Below, in pieces: positions 1-8,083 of a DNA stretch of 64,000 nucleotides. The stretch's first letter is position 1. Each line of letters begins with the position of its first letter. The translations under genes were made by a program, and so were the position numbers. The stretch comes from an uncultured Paracoccaceae bacterium (lineage in GTDB: Bacteria; Pseudomonadota; Alphaproteobacteria; Rhodobacterales; Rhodobacteraceae), in contig CANMQO010000005.1 of assembly GCA_947500055.1 (NCBI GenBank), forward strand, positions 286,314 to 350,313. The letters are read 5' to 3'. Below the pieces are notes generated by a model. It saw nothing but the letters and a program-made list of their open reading frames with translations, did no database searches and was not told the origin of the DNA.

Positions 1-1
1 G

Positions 2-724
2 ATGGATGCGATCTATGATGCCTCGCGGCTGGACGGCGATGATCCTGTGGCCAATTGGGAGGCCCATACCAAGACCCTGAAAGAGCGGGTGAACTGGCTG
101 AACGACCAGAATTTTGCCGCCCTGCACTATACCGGACCAGGCACCGACCTGCATCTGGGCCTTGCGGATGGGCATATCTGGAAGGGCGGTGCATCGCCCG
201 CGCTGAACGGCGTGGTCTGCCAGCCGAACATCCCGACCGAAGAGGTCTTTACCTGCCCGCATGCCTATAAGGTGGAAGGGACGGTTGCCGCCACCAAACC
301 GCTGGCCCATCAGGGTAGCGTGATCGAGGATATCGCCGTGCGTTTTGAGGCAGGACGCATAGTGGAGGCGACAGCCAGCAAGGGCGAGGATGTGCTGAAG
401 GCGCTGCTGAAAACCGATGATGGTGCCAGTCGGATCGGTGAGGTGGCACTTGTCCCCCATTCGAGCCCGATCAGCCAGTCGGGGACGCTGTTCTATAACA
501 CATTGTTTGATGAAAACGCGTCTTGCCATATCGCGCTTGGCCAATGCTATGCCGACACGATTGAAGGCGGGTCCGAACTGTCGCCGGAAGAGCTGAAGCA
601 AAAGGGCGGCAACCAAAGTATTATCCATGTGGATTGGATGATGGGGTCGGACGCGGTGGATATTGACGGGATCACCAAAACCGGTGAGCGGGTGCCTGTC
701 ATGCGCGGCGGTGAATGGGCTTGA
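2..724 (+). CDS. M29-family aminopeptidase, C-terminal part (5' end outside window)
   Basis: The frame is open from the left edge, so this is the last 240 residues of a protein whose family is usually about 400 residues long. The ATG at 2 is probably an internal methionine. The fragment resembles the metal-dependent cytosolic aminopeptidases of family M29 (AmpS/PepS type), which remove N-terminal amino acids from peptides. Motifs in order that fit the metal site are GEVALVP (metal-binding Glu), a CHIALGQCY stretch (His and Tyr) and HVDWMMG near the C-terminus (His-x-Asp). Downstream, 69 bases separate it from the complex I subunit gene. Family confidence is high; the natural substrate is unknown. 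Confidence 0.85.
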   Translation: MDAIYDASRLDGDDPVANWEAHTKTLKERVNWLNDQNFAALHYTGPGTDLHLGLADGHIWKGGASPALNGVVCQPNIPTEEVFTCPHAYKVEGTVAATKPLAHQGSVIEDIAVRFEAGRIVEATASKGEDVLKALLKTDDGASRIGEVALVPHSSPISQSGTLFYNTLFDENASCHIALGQCYADTIEGGSELSPEELKQKGGNQSIIHVDWMMGSDAVDIDGITKTGERVPVMRGGEWA

Positions 725-793
725 ACGCCCATCTGCATGCTTGCGAAATTGTAACCTTTGCACATATAGAAAGGCATGTAGTCGGAGATCATG

Positions 794-1105
794 ATGCGCG
801 CACGAATCTATAAGCCAGCGAAAACTGCCATGTCGTCGGGCACTGCCAAGACGAGGCATTGGGTTCTGGAACATGTGGCTGAAACGGCGCGCGAGGTTGA
901 TCCGCTGATGGGCTGGACCTCTTCTGTTGACACGCAGGCGCAGGTCAAGCTGACATTCGACAGCAAGGAAAAGGCTGTTGAATACGCACGTGAAAATGAC
1001 ATCGACTTCGTGATCCAAGAGCCGAAAACCCGCAAGGCGAATATTCGGCCCGGCGGTTATGGCGAGAACTTTGCCACAAACCGGCGTGGGGCATGGACCC
1101 ACTAG
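794..1105 (+). CDS. NADH dehydrogenase accessory subunit, NDUFS4-like (ETC complex I subunit)
   Basis: This small soluble protein of 103 residues matches the NDUFS4/AQDQ family, an accessory subunit of respiratory complex I found in alphaproteobacteria and mitochondria. The N-terminus ([15 protein letters not shown]), the central [15 protein letters not shown] and YARENDIDF stretches and the C-terminal NRRGAWTH tail are typical. Two ATG codons lie in tandem at 791 and 794. A GGAG at 784-787 sits six bases before the second, and family members commonly begin MRARIY, so 794 is preferred. The main nuo operon is not in this window, as is usual for this stand-alone gene. Confidence 0.9.
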   Translation: MRARIYKPAKTAMSSGTAKTRHWVLEHVAETAREVDPLMGWTSSVDTQAQVKLTFDSKEKAVEYARENDIDFVIQEPKTRKANIRPGGYGENFATNRRGAWTH

Positions 1106-1144
1106 GCCCTGTCCTAACCTATATTCTGTGAGTTTACCCTGACC

Positions 1145-1909
1145 ATGCGCGCTCGCATAGCTGCATTCATTGAAAGCCGCCCCGTGGGTGGGCTGATCAT
1201 TGGCGTGATCATCTTCAATGCGATTATCCTTGGGCTTGAGACGTCACCCGCAGTGATGGAGCAGGCTGGTGCTTTGATCCATGCGTTGGACAAGGCCTGC
1301 CTTGTCTTTTTTGTTGTGGAACTCTTGCTAAAGCTTTTCGCCTACGGCTTTCGCTTCTTTCGCAGTGGCTGGAACCTGTTTGATCTGGCGATTGTGGGTA
1401 TCGCGCTGGTTCCCGCATCGTCGGGGATGTCCGTATTGCGCGCCTTGCGCATCTTGCGCGTGCTGCGCCTCGTCTCAGTCGCGCCGCGCCTGCGCCGTGT
1501 GGTTGAGGGGTTTGTGACCGCGCTTCCCGGCATGGGATCGGTTTTTGTCCTGATGGCGATCATCTTTTATATCGGTGCTGTGATGGCCACGAAACTTTTC
1601 GGGACCTCCTTTCCGACCTGGTTCGGCAGCCTGGGCCAATCGGCCTATACCCTGTTCCAGATCATGACGCTGGAAAGCTGGTCGATGGGGATCGTCCGCC
1701 CGGTGATGGAAACCTACCCCTATGCCTGGGCCTTTTTCGTCCCGTTTATCATGGTCACAACCTTCGCGGTGGTGAACCTGCTGGTAGGTCTGATCGTGAA
1801 TTCCATGCAGGACGCCCATGCCGAGGAAAGCAACGCCGCCACAGACGAGTATCGCAATGAGATCATCGCCCGGCTGGAAGCGATCGAACGGGCGGTGCAA
1901 AAGAAATAA
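1145..1909 (+). CDS. Bacterial voltage-gated sodium channel (NavAb/NaChBac type)
   Basis: This inner-membrane ion channel subunit of 254 residues is expected to form a homotetramer. Six membrane segments are visible. The S4 voltage sensor carries arginines at every third position (VLRALRILRVLRLVS). The pore has the selectivity-filter motif TLESWSM, the hallmark of NavAb-like sodium channels. After S6 (NLLVGLIVNSM) the protein ends in a short charged helix (RNEIIARLEAIERAVQKK), which fits the C-terminal coiled coil that holds these tetramers together. It stands alone between the complex I subunit gene and a tRNA. In marine bacteria such channels are linked to sodium and pH homeostasis or motility; its role here is not shown by the context. 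Confidence 0.93.
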   Translation: MRARIAAFIESRPVGGLIIGVIIFNAIILGLETSPAVMEQAGALIHALDKACLVFFVVELLLKLFAYGFRFFRSGWNLFDLAIVGIALVPASSGMSVLRALRILRVLRLVSVAPRLRRVVEGFVTALPGMGSVFVLMAIIFYIGAVMATKLFGTSFPTWFGSLGQSAYTLFQIMTLESWSMGIVRPVMETYPYAWAFFVPFIMVTTFAVVNLLVGLIVNSMQDAHAEESNAATDEYRNEIIARLEAIERAVQKK

Positions 1910-1931
1910 TCGGACTTGCCAAAGACAGGCA

Positions 1932-1960
1932 GACCGCGCCATACCTGCGCCTGCGCGGTC
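1932..1960 (+). other. Hairpin overlapping the 5' end of tRNA-Arg
   Basis: GACCGCGC at 1932-1939 is the exact reverse complement of GCGCGGTC at 1953-1960, leaving a 13-base loop. The last four bases of the right arm (1957-1960) are the first four bases of the tRNA acceptor stem. It may end transcription of the sodium channel gene, or pair with the tRNA 5' end in the precursor before RNase P cuts. No T-run follows. Confidence 0.4.
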
Positions 1961-2033
1961 CGGTAGCTCAACTGGATAGAGCAGCTGACTTCTAATCAGC
2001 AGGTTGAGGGTTCGAGTCCTTCCCGGATCGCCA
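1957..2033 (+). tRNA. tRNA-Arg (anticodon TCT)
   Basis: A full cloverleaf can be drawn. The acceptor stem GGTCCGG/CCGGATC has one G-T pair; the D arm is GCTC/GAGC; the anticodon stem GCTGA/TCAGC encloses loop CTTCTAA with anticodon TCT; the T arm GAGGG/CCTTC encloses TTCGAGT. The discriminator base is G and CCA is encoded at 2031-2033. TCT reads AGA and AGG codons. Confidence 0.96.
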
Positions 2034-2172
2034 GTTATTATGCGTGCCAGATGGTATTTGCCTTTCTTTCAACGAAGAGGCGTAAGTCGGCTTTGAGCCC
2101 ATGTTGACCAATGCCGCGCTACGCACCAATGTCTTCTAAGATCATCATGGTCGACTAGATTAGGACCCTTTT

Positions 2173-2413
2173 TTGCTAAGTTGGAGTTCTGGAGATAGAT
2201 GGCAGTTCAGTTTCTTAGGTGCTGTGCTCGTCGCAATTGTCATTGCCTTTACATTTTATCGGAATCGTGTGCGCCGTAAATCGCTGCGCAAACGTGAGGA
2301 TGGTATTTATGTTTGGGGTTGAATAGCATGGAGGCGAACGCACGTCGTTAACAGATCCTTCCGAACCTGGCGGCGATTGGGACAGCGATGGTGGTGGCGA
2401 CGGTGGCGATTAG
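2173..2413 (+). pseudogene. Decayed small membrane-anchored protein gene
   Basis: In one frame from about 2173 the DNA encodes a single membrane helix (FLGAVLVAIVIAFTFY), a basic stretch (RNRVRRKSLRKRE) and DGIYVW, then stops just after 2320. Shifting by one base allows the reading to continue as VE, stop, HGGERTS, TDPSEPGGDWDSDGGGDGGD and a final TAG at 2411-2413. The continuous chemistry across one frameshift and one in-frame TAG (probably a former TGG) suggests a small gene that has lost function. The Asp/Gly-rich tail resembles small Rhodobacterales proteins of unknown function. A sequencing error could explain the frameshift but not also the stop. Confidence 0.55.
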
Positions 2414-2501
2414 GTTTGTTATCTCAAAGTGCCTGCATAGCAGTCGTTAAAGCTCGGACAGCGAACAGCAGCAAAGTCCGCTTCCCACTTTGACTCAGGC
2501 G

Positions 2502-2891
2502 TTAGTTCTGAAGCAAAGCTGCAAAAATGTCAGCATAAATTGGAAAGGTCAGTTTCGGCAATTCATGAGCGACGCCTAGGTTCACCCATCGAAGCTCGCT
2601 ATGTTCATCTCCAAGGTTGGCCAATTGGCCTTGCCAATGATCGACGGCGAAGAAATGAAAGTTTGCTTCTCCGCTGTTGTAGATGAAGCTGTCTAGCTGC
2701 CGCCAAGATGTAGGCTGAACCCCAACCTCTTCATTAAGTTCACGCACGAGGGCTTCTTCTAAAGTCTCACCACCTTCGACGTGTCCGCCGGGAAAACTCC
2801 ACGTGCCTGGATAATTCGAACGGGTCTGCGAGCGGTGCGCAAGGAGGATGCTATCTCGCTGTAAGAGCAGTCCGTTTACTATGTCACGCAT
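2502..2891 (-). CDS. Nudix (MutT-like) hydrolase
   Basis: This 129-residue single-domain Nudix protein hydrolyses a nucleoside diphosphate linked to another group; the exact substrate cannot be read from sequence. The Nudix box GX5EX7REUXEEXGU is complete: GGHVEGGETLEEALVRELNE followed by EVG, which supplies the magnesium-binding glutamates. The FPGGHVEGGE and HSELRWVN segments fit MutT/NudG-like nucleotide-pool cleaners, so oxidised or odd (d)NTPs are plausible substrates. It stands alone on the minus strand, with poorly organised DNA on both sides. Confidence 0.88.
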   Translation of the reverse strand: MRDIVNGLLLQRDSILLAHRSQTRSNYPGTWSFPGGHVEGGETLEEALVRELNEEVGVQPTSWRQLDSFIYNSGEANFHFFAVDHWQGQLANLGDEHSELRWVNLGVAHELPKLTFPIYADIFAALLQN

Positions 2892-3019
2892 ATCTTTGGC
2901 ACCTGCTTCTTTCCCAGCGATACTGACGTGAAAAAACCAGAATGCAACATTGGCCCCTGATGCTGAAGCTGACCTTCAGGTTTCAACCTTGAACGGCAAC
3001 AAAGTCCGCAGACAAGCGT

Positions 3020-3050
3020 TTCGCAAAAACCTGAATCATGGTTTTTCGAA
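3020..3050 (-). terminator. Hairpin with T-rich arm downstream of the MscS gene
   Basis: AAAAACC at 3025-3031 pairs perfectly with GGTTTTT at 3040-3046 around an 8-base loop. The stem is extended by TTCG and CGAA with one bulged C. Read on the minus strand it lies about 85 bases after the mscS stop and ends in GGTTTTT, which fits a terminator for that operon. Confidence 0.45.
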
Positions 3051-3133
3051 AGGCTTTGCAATGCGTCCATGTTGCGGGCGTTTCACCTTTATCTGATGCC
3101 TCCGGTGGAAGGCGAGACGCCTGAAGGGGCACC

Positions 3134-3958
3134 TCACACCGCGTTGGTTTCAGAAATCAGATCGTCTGGAACTGATGCAGCACGGATCCCCGCAAGACGT
3201 AATGCTGCGTTGCCGCGTTCTGTCATGTCAGTGATGAACGCGAACTGGTTGCGCGGCTCAAACGGATAGGCCTTGAGTGTGTAGACCGTGCAAAATGCGG
3301 TGTTTTGTGCCACCACAATCACATCGCGATCCAGGTTCAGATAGGGGCTTGTCTTACCGACAGTCCTTAAGAGGGCAGCAACATCACCCGTATCCTGATT
3401 ATGTGCGATATGGAACGTGGCCACGCACATCAATGTTCCAAAACCGTCATTGGCGTTCAGGACATTCTCTGTCCAAATACGATCGTGGGAAATCGTCACC
3501 ACATTGTCGTCGGGCGTCCGAAGCTGAACCGCGCGCATTCCGATTGTCACGACTTCACCGTAGTCCTTTCCGATCTTGATCCAGTCCCCGAGCCGATAGG
3601 GTTTTTCGAATAAGGCGACGAAACCCGCAATGACGCTGCTGGCAAGGTCTTTGACAGCAAATCCCACCGCGACACTCAAAGCGCCGGCGATGAAGACAAA
3701 GTTCTGCAGCGTGATGTTGAAGATCAGCGGGACGATCCAAACCACCAAGAACAGCAGCGCGAGGATTCGTAGAATTGGGACAGAATTCAACGTCAGATGC
3801 CGCAGTTTGGCCGGCAGGAATTCACTTACCCACGGCAAGAGCTTTTGCGTTGCTTTGATGAACGCCCAGACCAACACTATGCTTAGGGCAATCTCGGCAA
3901 TCACCCAGCCATTGATGTCATTGAATAAATTTGAAACTCTTTGTGCGCGCTCTTCCAT
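3134..3958 (-). CDS. Small-conductance mechanosensitive channel (MscS family)
   Basis: This 274-residue inner-membrane channel is of the size of E. coli MscS. Two to three hydrophobic helices in the first 110 residues are followed by the pore-lining TM3 signature (FVFIAGALSVAVGFAVKDLA) and the conserved beta domain (KPYRLGDWIKIG, PDDNVVTISH). The C-terminal alpha/beta domain (about residues 180-265) is divergent. Such channels release solutes during hypo-osmotic shock. The gene begins eight bases after the stop of an unknown gene, so the two are probably co-transcribed and the unknown protein may act with the channel. Confidence 0.9.
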   Translation of the reverse strand: MEERAQRVSNLFNDINGWVIAEIALSIVLVWAFIKATQKLLPWVSEFLPAKLRHLTLNSVPILRILALLFLVVWIVPLIFNITLQNFVFIAGALSVAVGFAVKDLASSVIAGFVALFEKPYRLGDWIKIGKDYGEVVTIGMRAVQLRTPDDNVVTISHDRIWTENVLNANDGFGTLMCVATFHIAHNQDTGDVAALLRTVGKTSPYLNLDRDVIVVAQNTAFCTVYTLKAYPFEPRNQFAFITDMTERGNAALRLAGIRAASVPDDLISETNAV

Positions 3959-3966
3959 CGGATCTG

Positions 3967-5145
3967 CTACAATTGGTCCAAATTGAAACCGGCAGCGCCA
4001 AGTTCGCTTCGGATGTCTGGATAACTCCTTATGGCACAGGTGACGCGCCCATCGTTAAGATCGACGAACCCGTTTCGCTGCAAGGCCACCCAAACACCGT
4101 TCACTGGAGGGTCAGGAAGAAGCTGATTGAGTTCCTCGACCTTTCGGGGTCCATGGATCAACAGCGTATGCAGTGCAAATAGATGGGCGTCGTTGGCCGT
4201 CGCCGGCAGTGAGCAAGCTGCAGGCAATTGGACCCATAACTGACTTTCGGCCGTCTCTTTATCTGTGTCTGCGGCCTCAGCAATGCCCCGCAGAAACATT
4301 TCGACGGCGACCCATGGGTGACCAAGACTGGCCTCTGCGAGTTTCGCCAAAAATGGATCAACCAGAGTGTCATCGCCATCGCGTTTGAGGATCGCGTCTC
4401 CTGTTGCAACTGATTTGACGACCGCGTTGTTACCGAGCGCCTTCTCGAAAATGATCGCCAGCGCATCGGCATCGAATGCCGGAAACGTCTCCCCCTCTCC
4501 CAGCATGAGTTGCATCGCGTCGAATTGCGCAAGGAACCGTCGCGCCCAACTGTTACACCCCACAAGAACCCGGCCCTCATAGGTGGCCAGTGCATCGAAG
4601 AAGTCGAAAAGTGGTGTCAGTTGTTCAATATGGCGCCCAAAAAATACCTCAAGGCTTGGCACAACAAAACATGGCAGGTCGGATTTCTCTCCAAGTTGCT
4701 TCAGTTCCGACAGGATGGGAAAGTCATGCCGTTTGGCCCATTCCGAGAGAATGTCAGTTCCCATTGGCGGGTGGATAAGGAGCCGCCTTGTCTGGCCGGT
4801 GGTGCCACTTGTGGCCCATTCCAGATAGGTGCTGCTGAGTGCATCAAGCAAGACTTCCTGCAAGGCATCCTTGAGTGCGCTTTGCAGTGCGTCATCTGAT
4901 CTTTTTTTCAACTCGCCTGTGTCAATTGCGGCGGTATTTCTTGTAGCACCGAACCCCGTTTTGAGTTTTGCGAACAGGTGCCCGATGGTTTGCTCTGCTT
5001 CACTGCGCGGCCACTGATAGTCTCCAATCGGGATAAGGGACCTGATATGCTCAGGCAATTCAATTGGGTGCGATGACGTCATGGAGTTGAGATATCCGCC
5101 GATTGCTTTTCCATACTGTGACAGTGCACGAGAACCCGCCGACAT
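3967..5145 (-). CDS. Unknown protein co-transcribed with MscS
   Basis: I do not recognise this protein of about 392 residues. It has no signal peptide or clear membrane helix. An N-terminal helical part (about residues 20-110) is followed by alpha/beta-like stretches such as RLLIHPPMGTDILSEW and GRVLVGCNSWARRFLAQF, and a helical C-terminal region (HPWVAVEMFLRGIAEAAD, then a winged-helix-like end with GVWVALQRNGFVDLNDGRV). This layout recalls P-loop NTPases of the AAA or STAND kind, but no Walker A motif is visible, so that is only a guess. The frame is open to 5253; the ATG at 5145 is preferred because the longer start would overlap the divergent DUF202 leader. It lies eight bases upstream of mscS. 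Confidence 0.6.
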   Translation of the reverse strand: MSAGSRALSQYGKAIGGYLNSMTSSHPIELPEHIRSLIPIGDYQWPRSEAEQTIGHLFAKLKTGFGATRNTAAIDTGELKKRSDDALQSALKDALQEVLLDALSSTYLEWATSGTTGQTRRLLIHPPMGTDILSEWAKRHDFPILSELKQLGEKSDLPCFVVPSLEVFFGRHIEQLTPLFDFFDALATYEGRVLVGCNSWARRFLAQFDAMQLMLGEGETFPAFDADALAIIFEKALGNNAVVKSVATGDAILKRDGDDTLVDPFLAKLAEASLGHPWVAVEMFLRGIAEAADTDKETAESQLWVQLPAACSLPATANDAHLFALHTLLIHGPRKVEELNQLLPDPPVNGVWVALQRNGFVDLNDGRVTCAIRSYPDIRSELGAAGFNLDQL

Positions 5146-5253
5146 GCTAGCGTGATGGATACCAGTGGCCGGGCGACCTTGCCTCCGCCAACTCAAGTGT
5201 TCTGTTTGGGGGAAAATCGCAGCAGAAGTAACAAGCAAATAAGGAATTCCCAT

Positions 5254-5640
5254 ATGCCAGATACAAACCTGTCAAAGGACCCGGACTCGAATGAATTGGC
5301 AGACACGCGGACGGCTTGGGCCGAAGATCGCACCATGCTTGCAAATGAGCGGACGTTTGCAGGCTGGATGCGAACGGGCATGGCCTGCATCGCTCTTGCC
5401 CTGGGTCTGAAGGCCGTCTTCAAGGATACGGATTACCCGCTTGTCGCCAAGGCTGTGGCCGAACTGTTCATCGTTGTTGCCATCCTGATCTTTTGGGCAG
5501 CTGTCACAAAATGCAGGGAAACCCAAAAACGTATGAAAGACCATGACGTCGAGGCACAGTCGCATCAGCGCATGACGACGCTGGCGAGTATCCTGACACT
5601 CGGCGCACTCGCAACCGGGGTTATCCTTTGGTTGCTGTAA
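5254..5640 (+). CDS. DUF202 (YidH-like) inner-membrane protein
   Basis: This 128-residue membrane protein carries the DUF202 hallmark LANERTFAGWMRTGMACIALALG at about residues 28-50 (shown here only as key residues: ERTF, W, RT and G), followed by two more hydrophobic helices (AELFIVVAILIFWAAV and ILTLGALATGVILWLL). Its function is not established in the family. An AAGGAA at 5241-5246 lies seven bases before the ATG at 5254, which decides the start over an upstream in-frame ATG at 5152. It is divergent from the unknown gene of the mscS operon. Confidence 0.85.
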   Translation: MPDTNLSKDPDSNELADTRTAWAEDRTMLANERTFAGWMRTGMACIALALGLKAVFKDTDYPLVAKAVAELFIVVAILIFWAAVTKCRETQKRMKDHDVEAQSHQRMTTLASILTLGALATGVILWLL

Positions 5641-5993
5641 TACCTATGTGGTCCCGTTATCTGCCAATGCGTACCTGACTTTGCCCCAGGCCATGCGGCA
5701 GCAATCACTGTGCCGCCCAGGGCAAAATAGGTTGGTTGCGTAGCTCCACCCAACGTTTTGGATGCTTCCCGCAGCTTGCGCATATTTTGCCGTTCAGGAA
5801 CAAGGCCCGAGATGTTTTGTGCCATCGTCACGAAGCGCGCAAAGCGGTTATTTGCGCCCCGTTTATCAACGGCCCCTGGTCCGCGACCCTGCCGATGACT
5901 CGAATTTCTGGAGACGATCCATAACGTTTACGTGGAATTAATGCTGGTGCTGTTGACTGCGCGCATTGGCGGCTTTTCCGGGACAGTGATAAT
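5641..5993. other. 353-base stretch with a possible gene remnant on the minus strand
   Basis: No confident gene is present. On the minus strand, one frame is open from upstream of 5831 back into the DUF202 gene and reads SGLVPERQNMRKLREASKTL then GGATQPTYFALGG, a composition that looks protein-like. It has no good ribosome-binding site and ends inside the neighbour, so it may be a fragment of a lost gene. Confidence 0.3.
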
Positions 5994-6281
5994 ATGCGTA
6001 GTTACGTGACCACAACTTTCTTGATGCTCTCGGGATTGCCGTTATCGGCCCAAGGTGCACCTGATCTGGTTGCCCTAGCCGAAGCACAAGGCGCTTGCGT
6101 GCCATTTGGTGTGGCGACGGCAGCGCTTGATTCTGACGGCGCGCTGCGCGTCACCTGCAATGAAGATGCGACCGCGTTTGTGCCGTTGCTTGGCGGGCTT
6201 GGGCCGTTGCTCGGGCTTGGTGCTGCAGCGACTGTGGCCTCTGCCATTGCAGGCGGTAATGCGACGCCGGACACCCGATAA
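5994..6281 (+). CDS. Small exported protein of unknown function
   Basis: This 95-residue protein has a signal peptide (RSYVTTTFLMLSGLPLSAQG, probable cleavage after AQG) and a short mature part with two cysteines (GACVPFG, VTCNED). It ends in a hydrophobic Gly/Ala/Leu-rich segment (LLGGLGPLLGLGAAATVASAIAGG) that could insert in a membrane or self-associate. I do not recognise the family. The gene converges on the ClpP-like gene with only three bases between the stops, and lies just outside the EPS locus, so a cell-surface role is possible but unsupported. Confidence 0.6.
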   Translation: MRSYVTTTFLMLSGLPLSAQGAPDLVALAEAQGACVPFGVATAALDSDGALRVTCNEDATAFVPLLGGLGPLLGLGAAATVASAIAGGNATPDTR

Positions 6282-6284
6282 CGA

Positions 6285-6770
6285 TTAACAGGCCGGATAG
6301 CCCATCGTGATCAGTTGTGCCCCGGTGATCCGGCGGTAGCCTGATATCGTGTGGCGTGCATCCTGCAAGAACCATTCCTTGAGTGCAGTATTGTAATGTT
6401 GCGCCATGACATGTGACCAATGATCAAATTCTGAAGCAGGAAGTGCGCTTCCATGCCGGCTGGGTCCATGAAAACCGAAGGATGTGTCGGGGCTGACGCA
6501 CATGTCATCCACCCCCAGATACATGGTGCAGGACGAATAGCAGACATTTCCGCGCAGCTCGATCCGCGTGCTTTGCGCGTTGATGGCCGCAATTTCGATT
6601 GCGCGCGCGCCGATATAGCCGCCGCGATCATTTTGAATGACCCGAATTGTCGCTGTGTCTCCTACGGCCTGCTGACCGCTGACGATCAAAAGAATGGCCG
6701 CAAACAGCATGTGTCCGCCGGACACCATCCCCGATATGGCATGTCGCACTTTGTTTCTCACTCTACCCAA
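6285..6770 (-). CDS. Periplasmic ClpP-class serine protease-like protein
   Basis: This 161-residue protein has an N-terminal signal or anchor (HMLFAAILLIVSGQQAVG). Its core resembles the ClpP/crotonase-type fold seen in predicted periplasmic proteins of COG3904. The SSCTMYLG segment carries the candidate nucleophilic serine, preceded by RIELRGNVCY and followed by SFGFHGPS, which may supply the His. Two cysteine pairs suggest disulfides. Substrate and role are unknown. It is divergent from the EPS operon, sharing the 286-base control region with it. Confidence 0.65.
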   Translation of the reverse strand: MGRVRNKVRHAISGMVSGGHMLFAAILLIVSGQQAVGDTATIRVIQNDRGGYIGARAIEIAAINAQSTRIELRGNVCYSSCTMYLGVDDMCVSPDTSFGFHGPSRHGSALPASEFDHWSHVMAQHYNTALKEWFLQDARHTISGYRRITGAQLITMGYPAC

Positions 6771-6962
6771 TCACATTGCATATGCGATTCCCATGGCCAG
6801 AGAAGCATCAGCCCCGTTAAGGATTTCTTGCCGCTAGGATTATCGGCATATTTATCTAAAAGTGTATGATTTCTTGAGATACACGCATGGCGTGTTTTCG
6901 TTAATTCGATTTTCAGAAAATTGTCATAAAATGCAGAATTCCCGGTTTTTCGGGCGGCGCGA

Positions 6963-6977
6963 TTAAGAACTCTTTAA
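6963..6977. promoter_or_regulatory. CtrA-type box TTAA-N7-TTAA upstream of the EPS operon
   Basis: TTAA at 6963-6966 and TTAA at 6974-6977 are separated by exactly seven bases, the consensus spacing for the alphaproteobacterial response regulator CtrA. A TTAACCAT half-site follows at 6998-7005. The box lies 80 bases before the sugar transferase start at 7057. A second full box occurs at 14459-14473, in front of the other half of the same locus. Confidence 0.6.
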
Positions 6978-7056
6978 CCCCGCTCATTACAGCTTTGTTA
7001 ACCATGCAGGGTCGTAAGTCACTGTAATTCGTTAACTTTTTGGGAAGGTTGTGACG

Positions 7057-7716
7057 ATGCTGGATCATCATGCTGGTGCATGGGAGGTGAGCGATTGCCC
7101 GCCTGTCGAAAGTGAAAATCTGCGGGAGCGGTCAGCCCGACATATCGTGAAGACATGTTCGGACCGGTTTGCTGCATTGCTGCTGCTTTGCTTTCTGGTC
7201 CCGATAGCGATTGTCCTGATCGTGCTGAACCCGTTTTTAAATCCTGGCTCTTTATGGTTCGTGCAGCGCCGTATGGGGTATCGATGTCAGCCATTTTGGG
7301 CCATCAAGTTTCGCACTATGACCACAGAACAGGAGGTGAAACGGGGCGCCTTTGATGCGTTGGAGCATGATCGGATCACCGCGCTTGGCCGGTTCTTGCG
7401 CAAGACGCGCATTGACGAGTTGCCGCAGATCATCAACATCCTGCGCGGCGAGATGAGCCTGATCGGCCCGCGCCCCGATGCCTATGATCATGCCCGTGTC
7501 TATTTGCAGGCTGTCCCCGGCTATCGCGCCCGACATGAGGTGATGCCCGGCATTAGCGGGCTGGCGCAAACCGAGGTGGGGTATGTTGATGGTCTGGATG
7601 GCGTGCGCCGCAAGGTCGCTGCGGACCTGCACTATGTTGCGCATGCGACGGCGCGTATGGATCTTTGGATTGTCTGGCGAACACTTGTTGTCGTTCTGAG
7701 CGGCAGGGGGACCTAG
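7057..7716 (+). CDS. Priming sugar transferase for exopolysaccharide (ExoY/WbaP type)
   Basis: This 219-residue inner-membrane enzyme transfers the first sugar-1-phosphate to undecaprenyl phosphate to start the EPS repeat unit. It has one hydrophobic segment (FAALLLLCFLVPIAIVLIVL) followed by the bacterial sugar transferase domain with the family motifs KFRTM, RFLRKTRIDELPQ and MSLIGPRP. A GGAAGG at 7043-7048 lies eight bases before the ATG at 7057, favouring it over the in-frame GTG at 7051. It heads an operon with the GTA spike homologues, YjbH and YjbF, probably under CtrA control. Confidence 0.92.
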   Translation: MLDHHAGAWEVSDCPPVESENLRERSARHIVKTCSDRFAALLLLCFLVPIAIVLIVLNPFLNPGSLWFVQRRMGYRCQPFWAIKFRTMTTEQEVKRGAFDALEHDRITALGRFLRKTRIDELPQIINILRGEMSLIGPRPDAYDHARVYLQAVPGYRARHEVMPGISGLAQTEVGYVDGLDGVRRKVAADLHYVAHATARMDLWIVWRTLVVVLSGRGT

Positions 7717-7822
7717 GCGGCCGGGCCTGTTGCGCCATCGCTGCGCCCCCGCGCGCAGGTCCAAGCAATCAGTAAGCAGAGCGCAATAAGCATTGGTTTC
7801 AACTTACTCCCTGGAGAAACCA

Positions 7823-8080
7823 ATGCCTGACTCGTTTGATACCGATTACGTAAACCTGACCTCGCCCGGTGTTGCCCATTATGTTGTTGTCCCGTCGGAC
7901 AGTGAAGATCTGCCGACCCGTCCGCGTGCGATCTATGTGAACACATCCGGCACAGCGGTTTTGCAGGACAATGACGGCGTGAATGCCAGCTATGATGTGT
8001 CCGCTGGTACTATTCTGGCGTTTCGCCCTGTCAGAGTTCTTTCAACTGGCACCACGGCCCAGCTGATCGCGTGGTATTGA
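7823..8080 (+). CDS. ghsA: GTA head-spike base protein homologue (RCAP_rcc01079/GhsA family)
   Basis: This 85-residue protein matches the spike base protein family named after Rhodobacter capsulatus rcc01079 (GhsA), which attaches the fibre to the head of gene transfer agent particles. Recognisable features are VVPSDSEDLPTRPRAIYVNTSG in the middle (family pattern PSDS-DLP-RAIYV), SAGTILAFRPVRVLSTGTTA near the end and the small beta-rich size. A GGAGAA precedes the ATG at 7823; an in-frame ATG at 7793 is less likely. It lies 106 bases after the sugar transferase gene and three bases before ghsB. The main GTA structural cluster is not in the window. Confidence 0.8.
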   Translation: MPDSFDTDYVNLTSPGVAHYVVVPSDSEDLPTRPRAIYVNTSGTAVLQDNDGVNASYDVSAGTILAFRPVRVLSTGTTAQLIAWY

Positions 8081-8083
8081 TCC

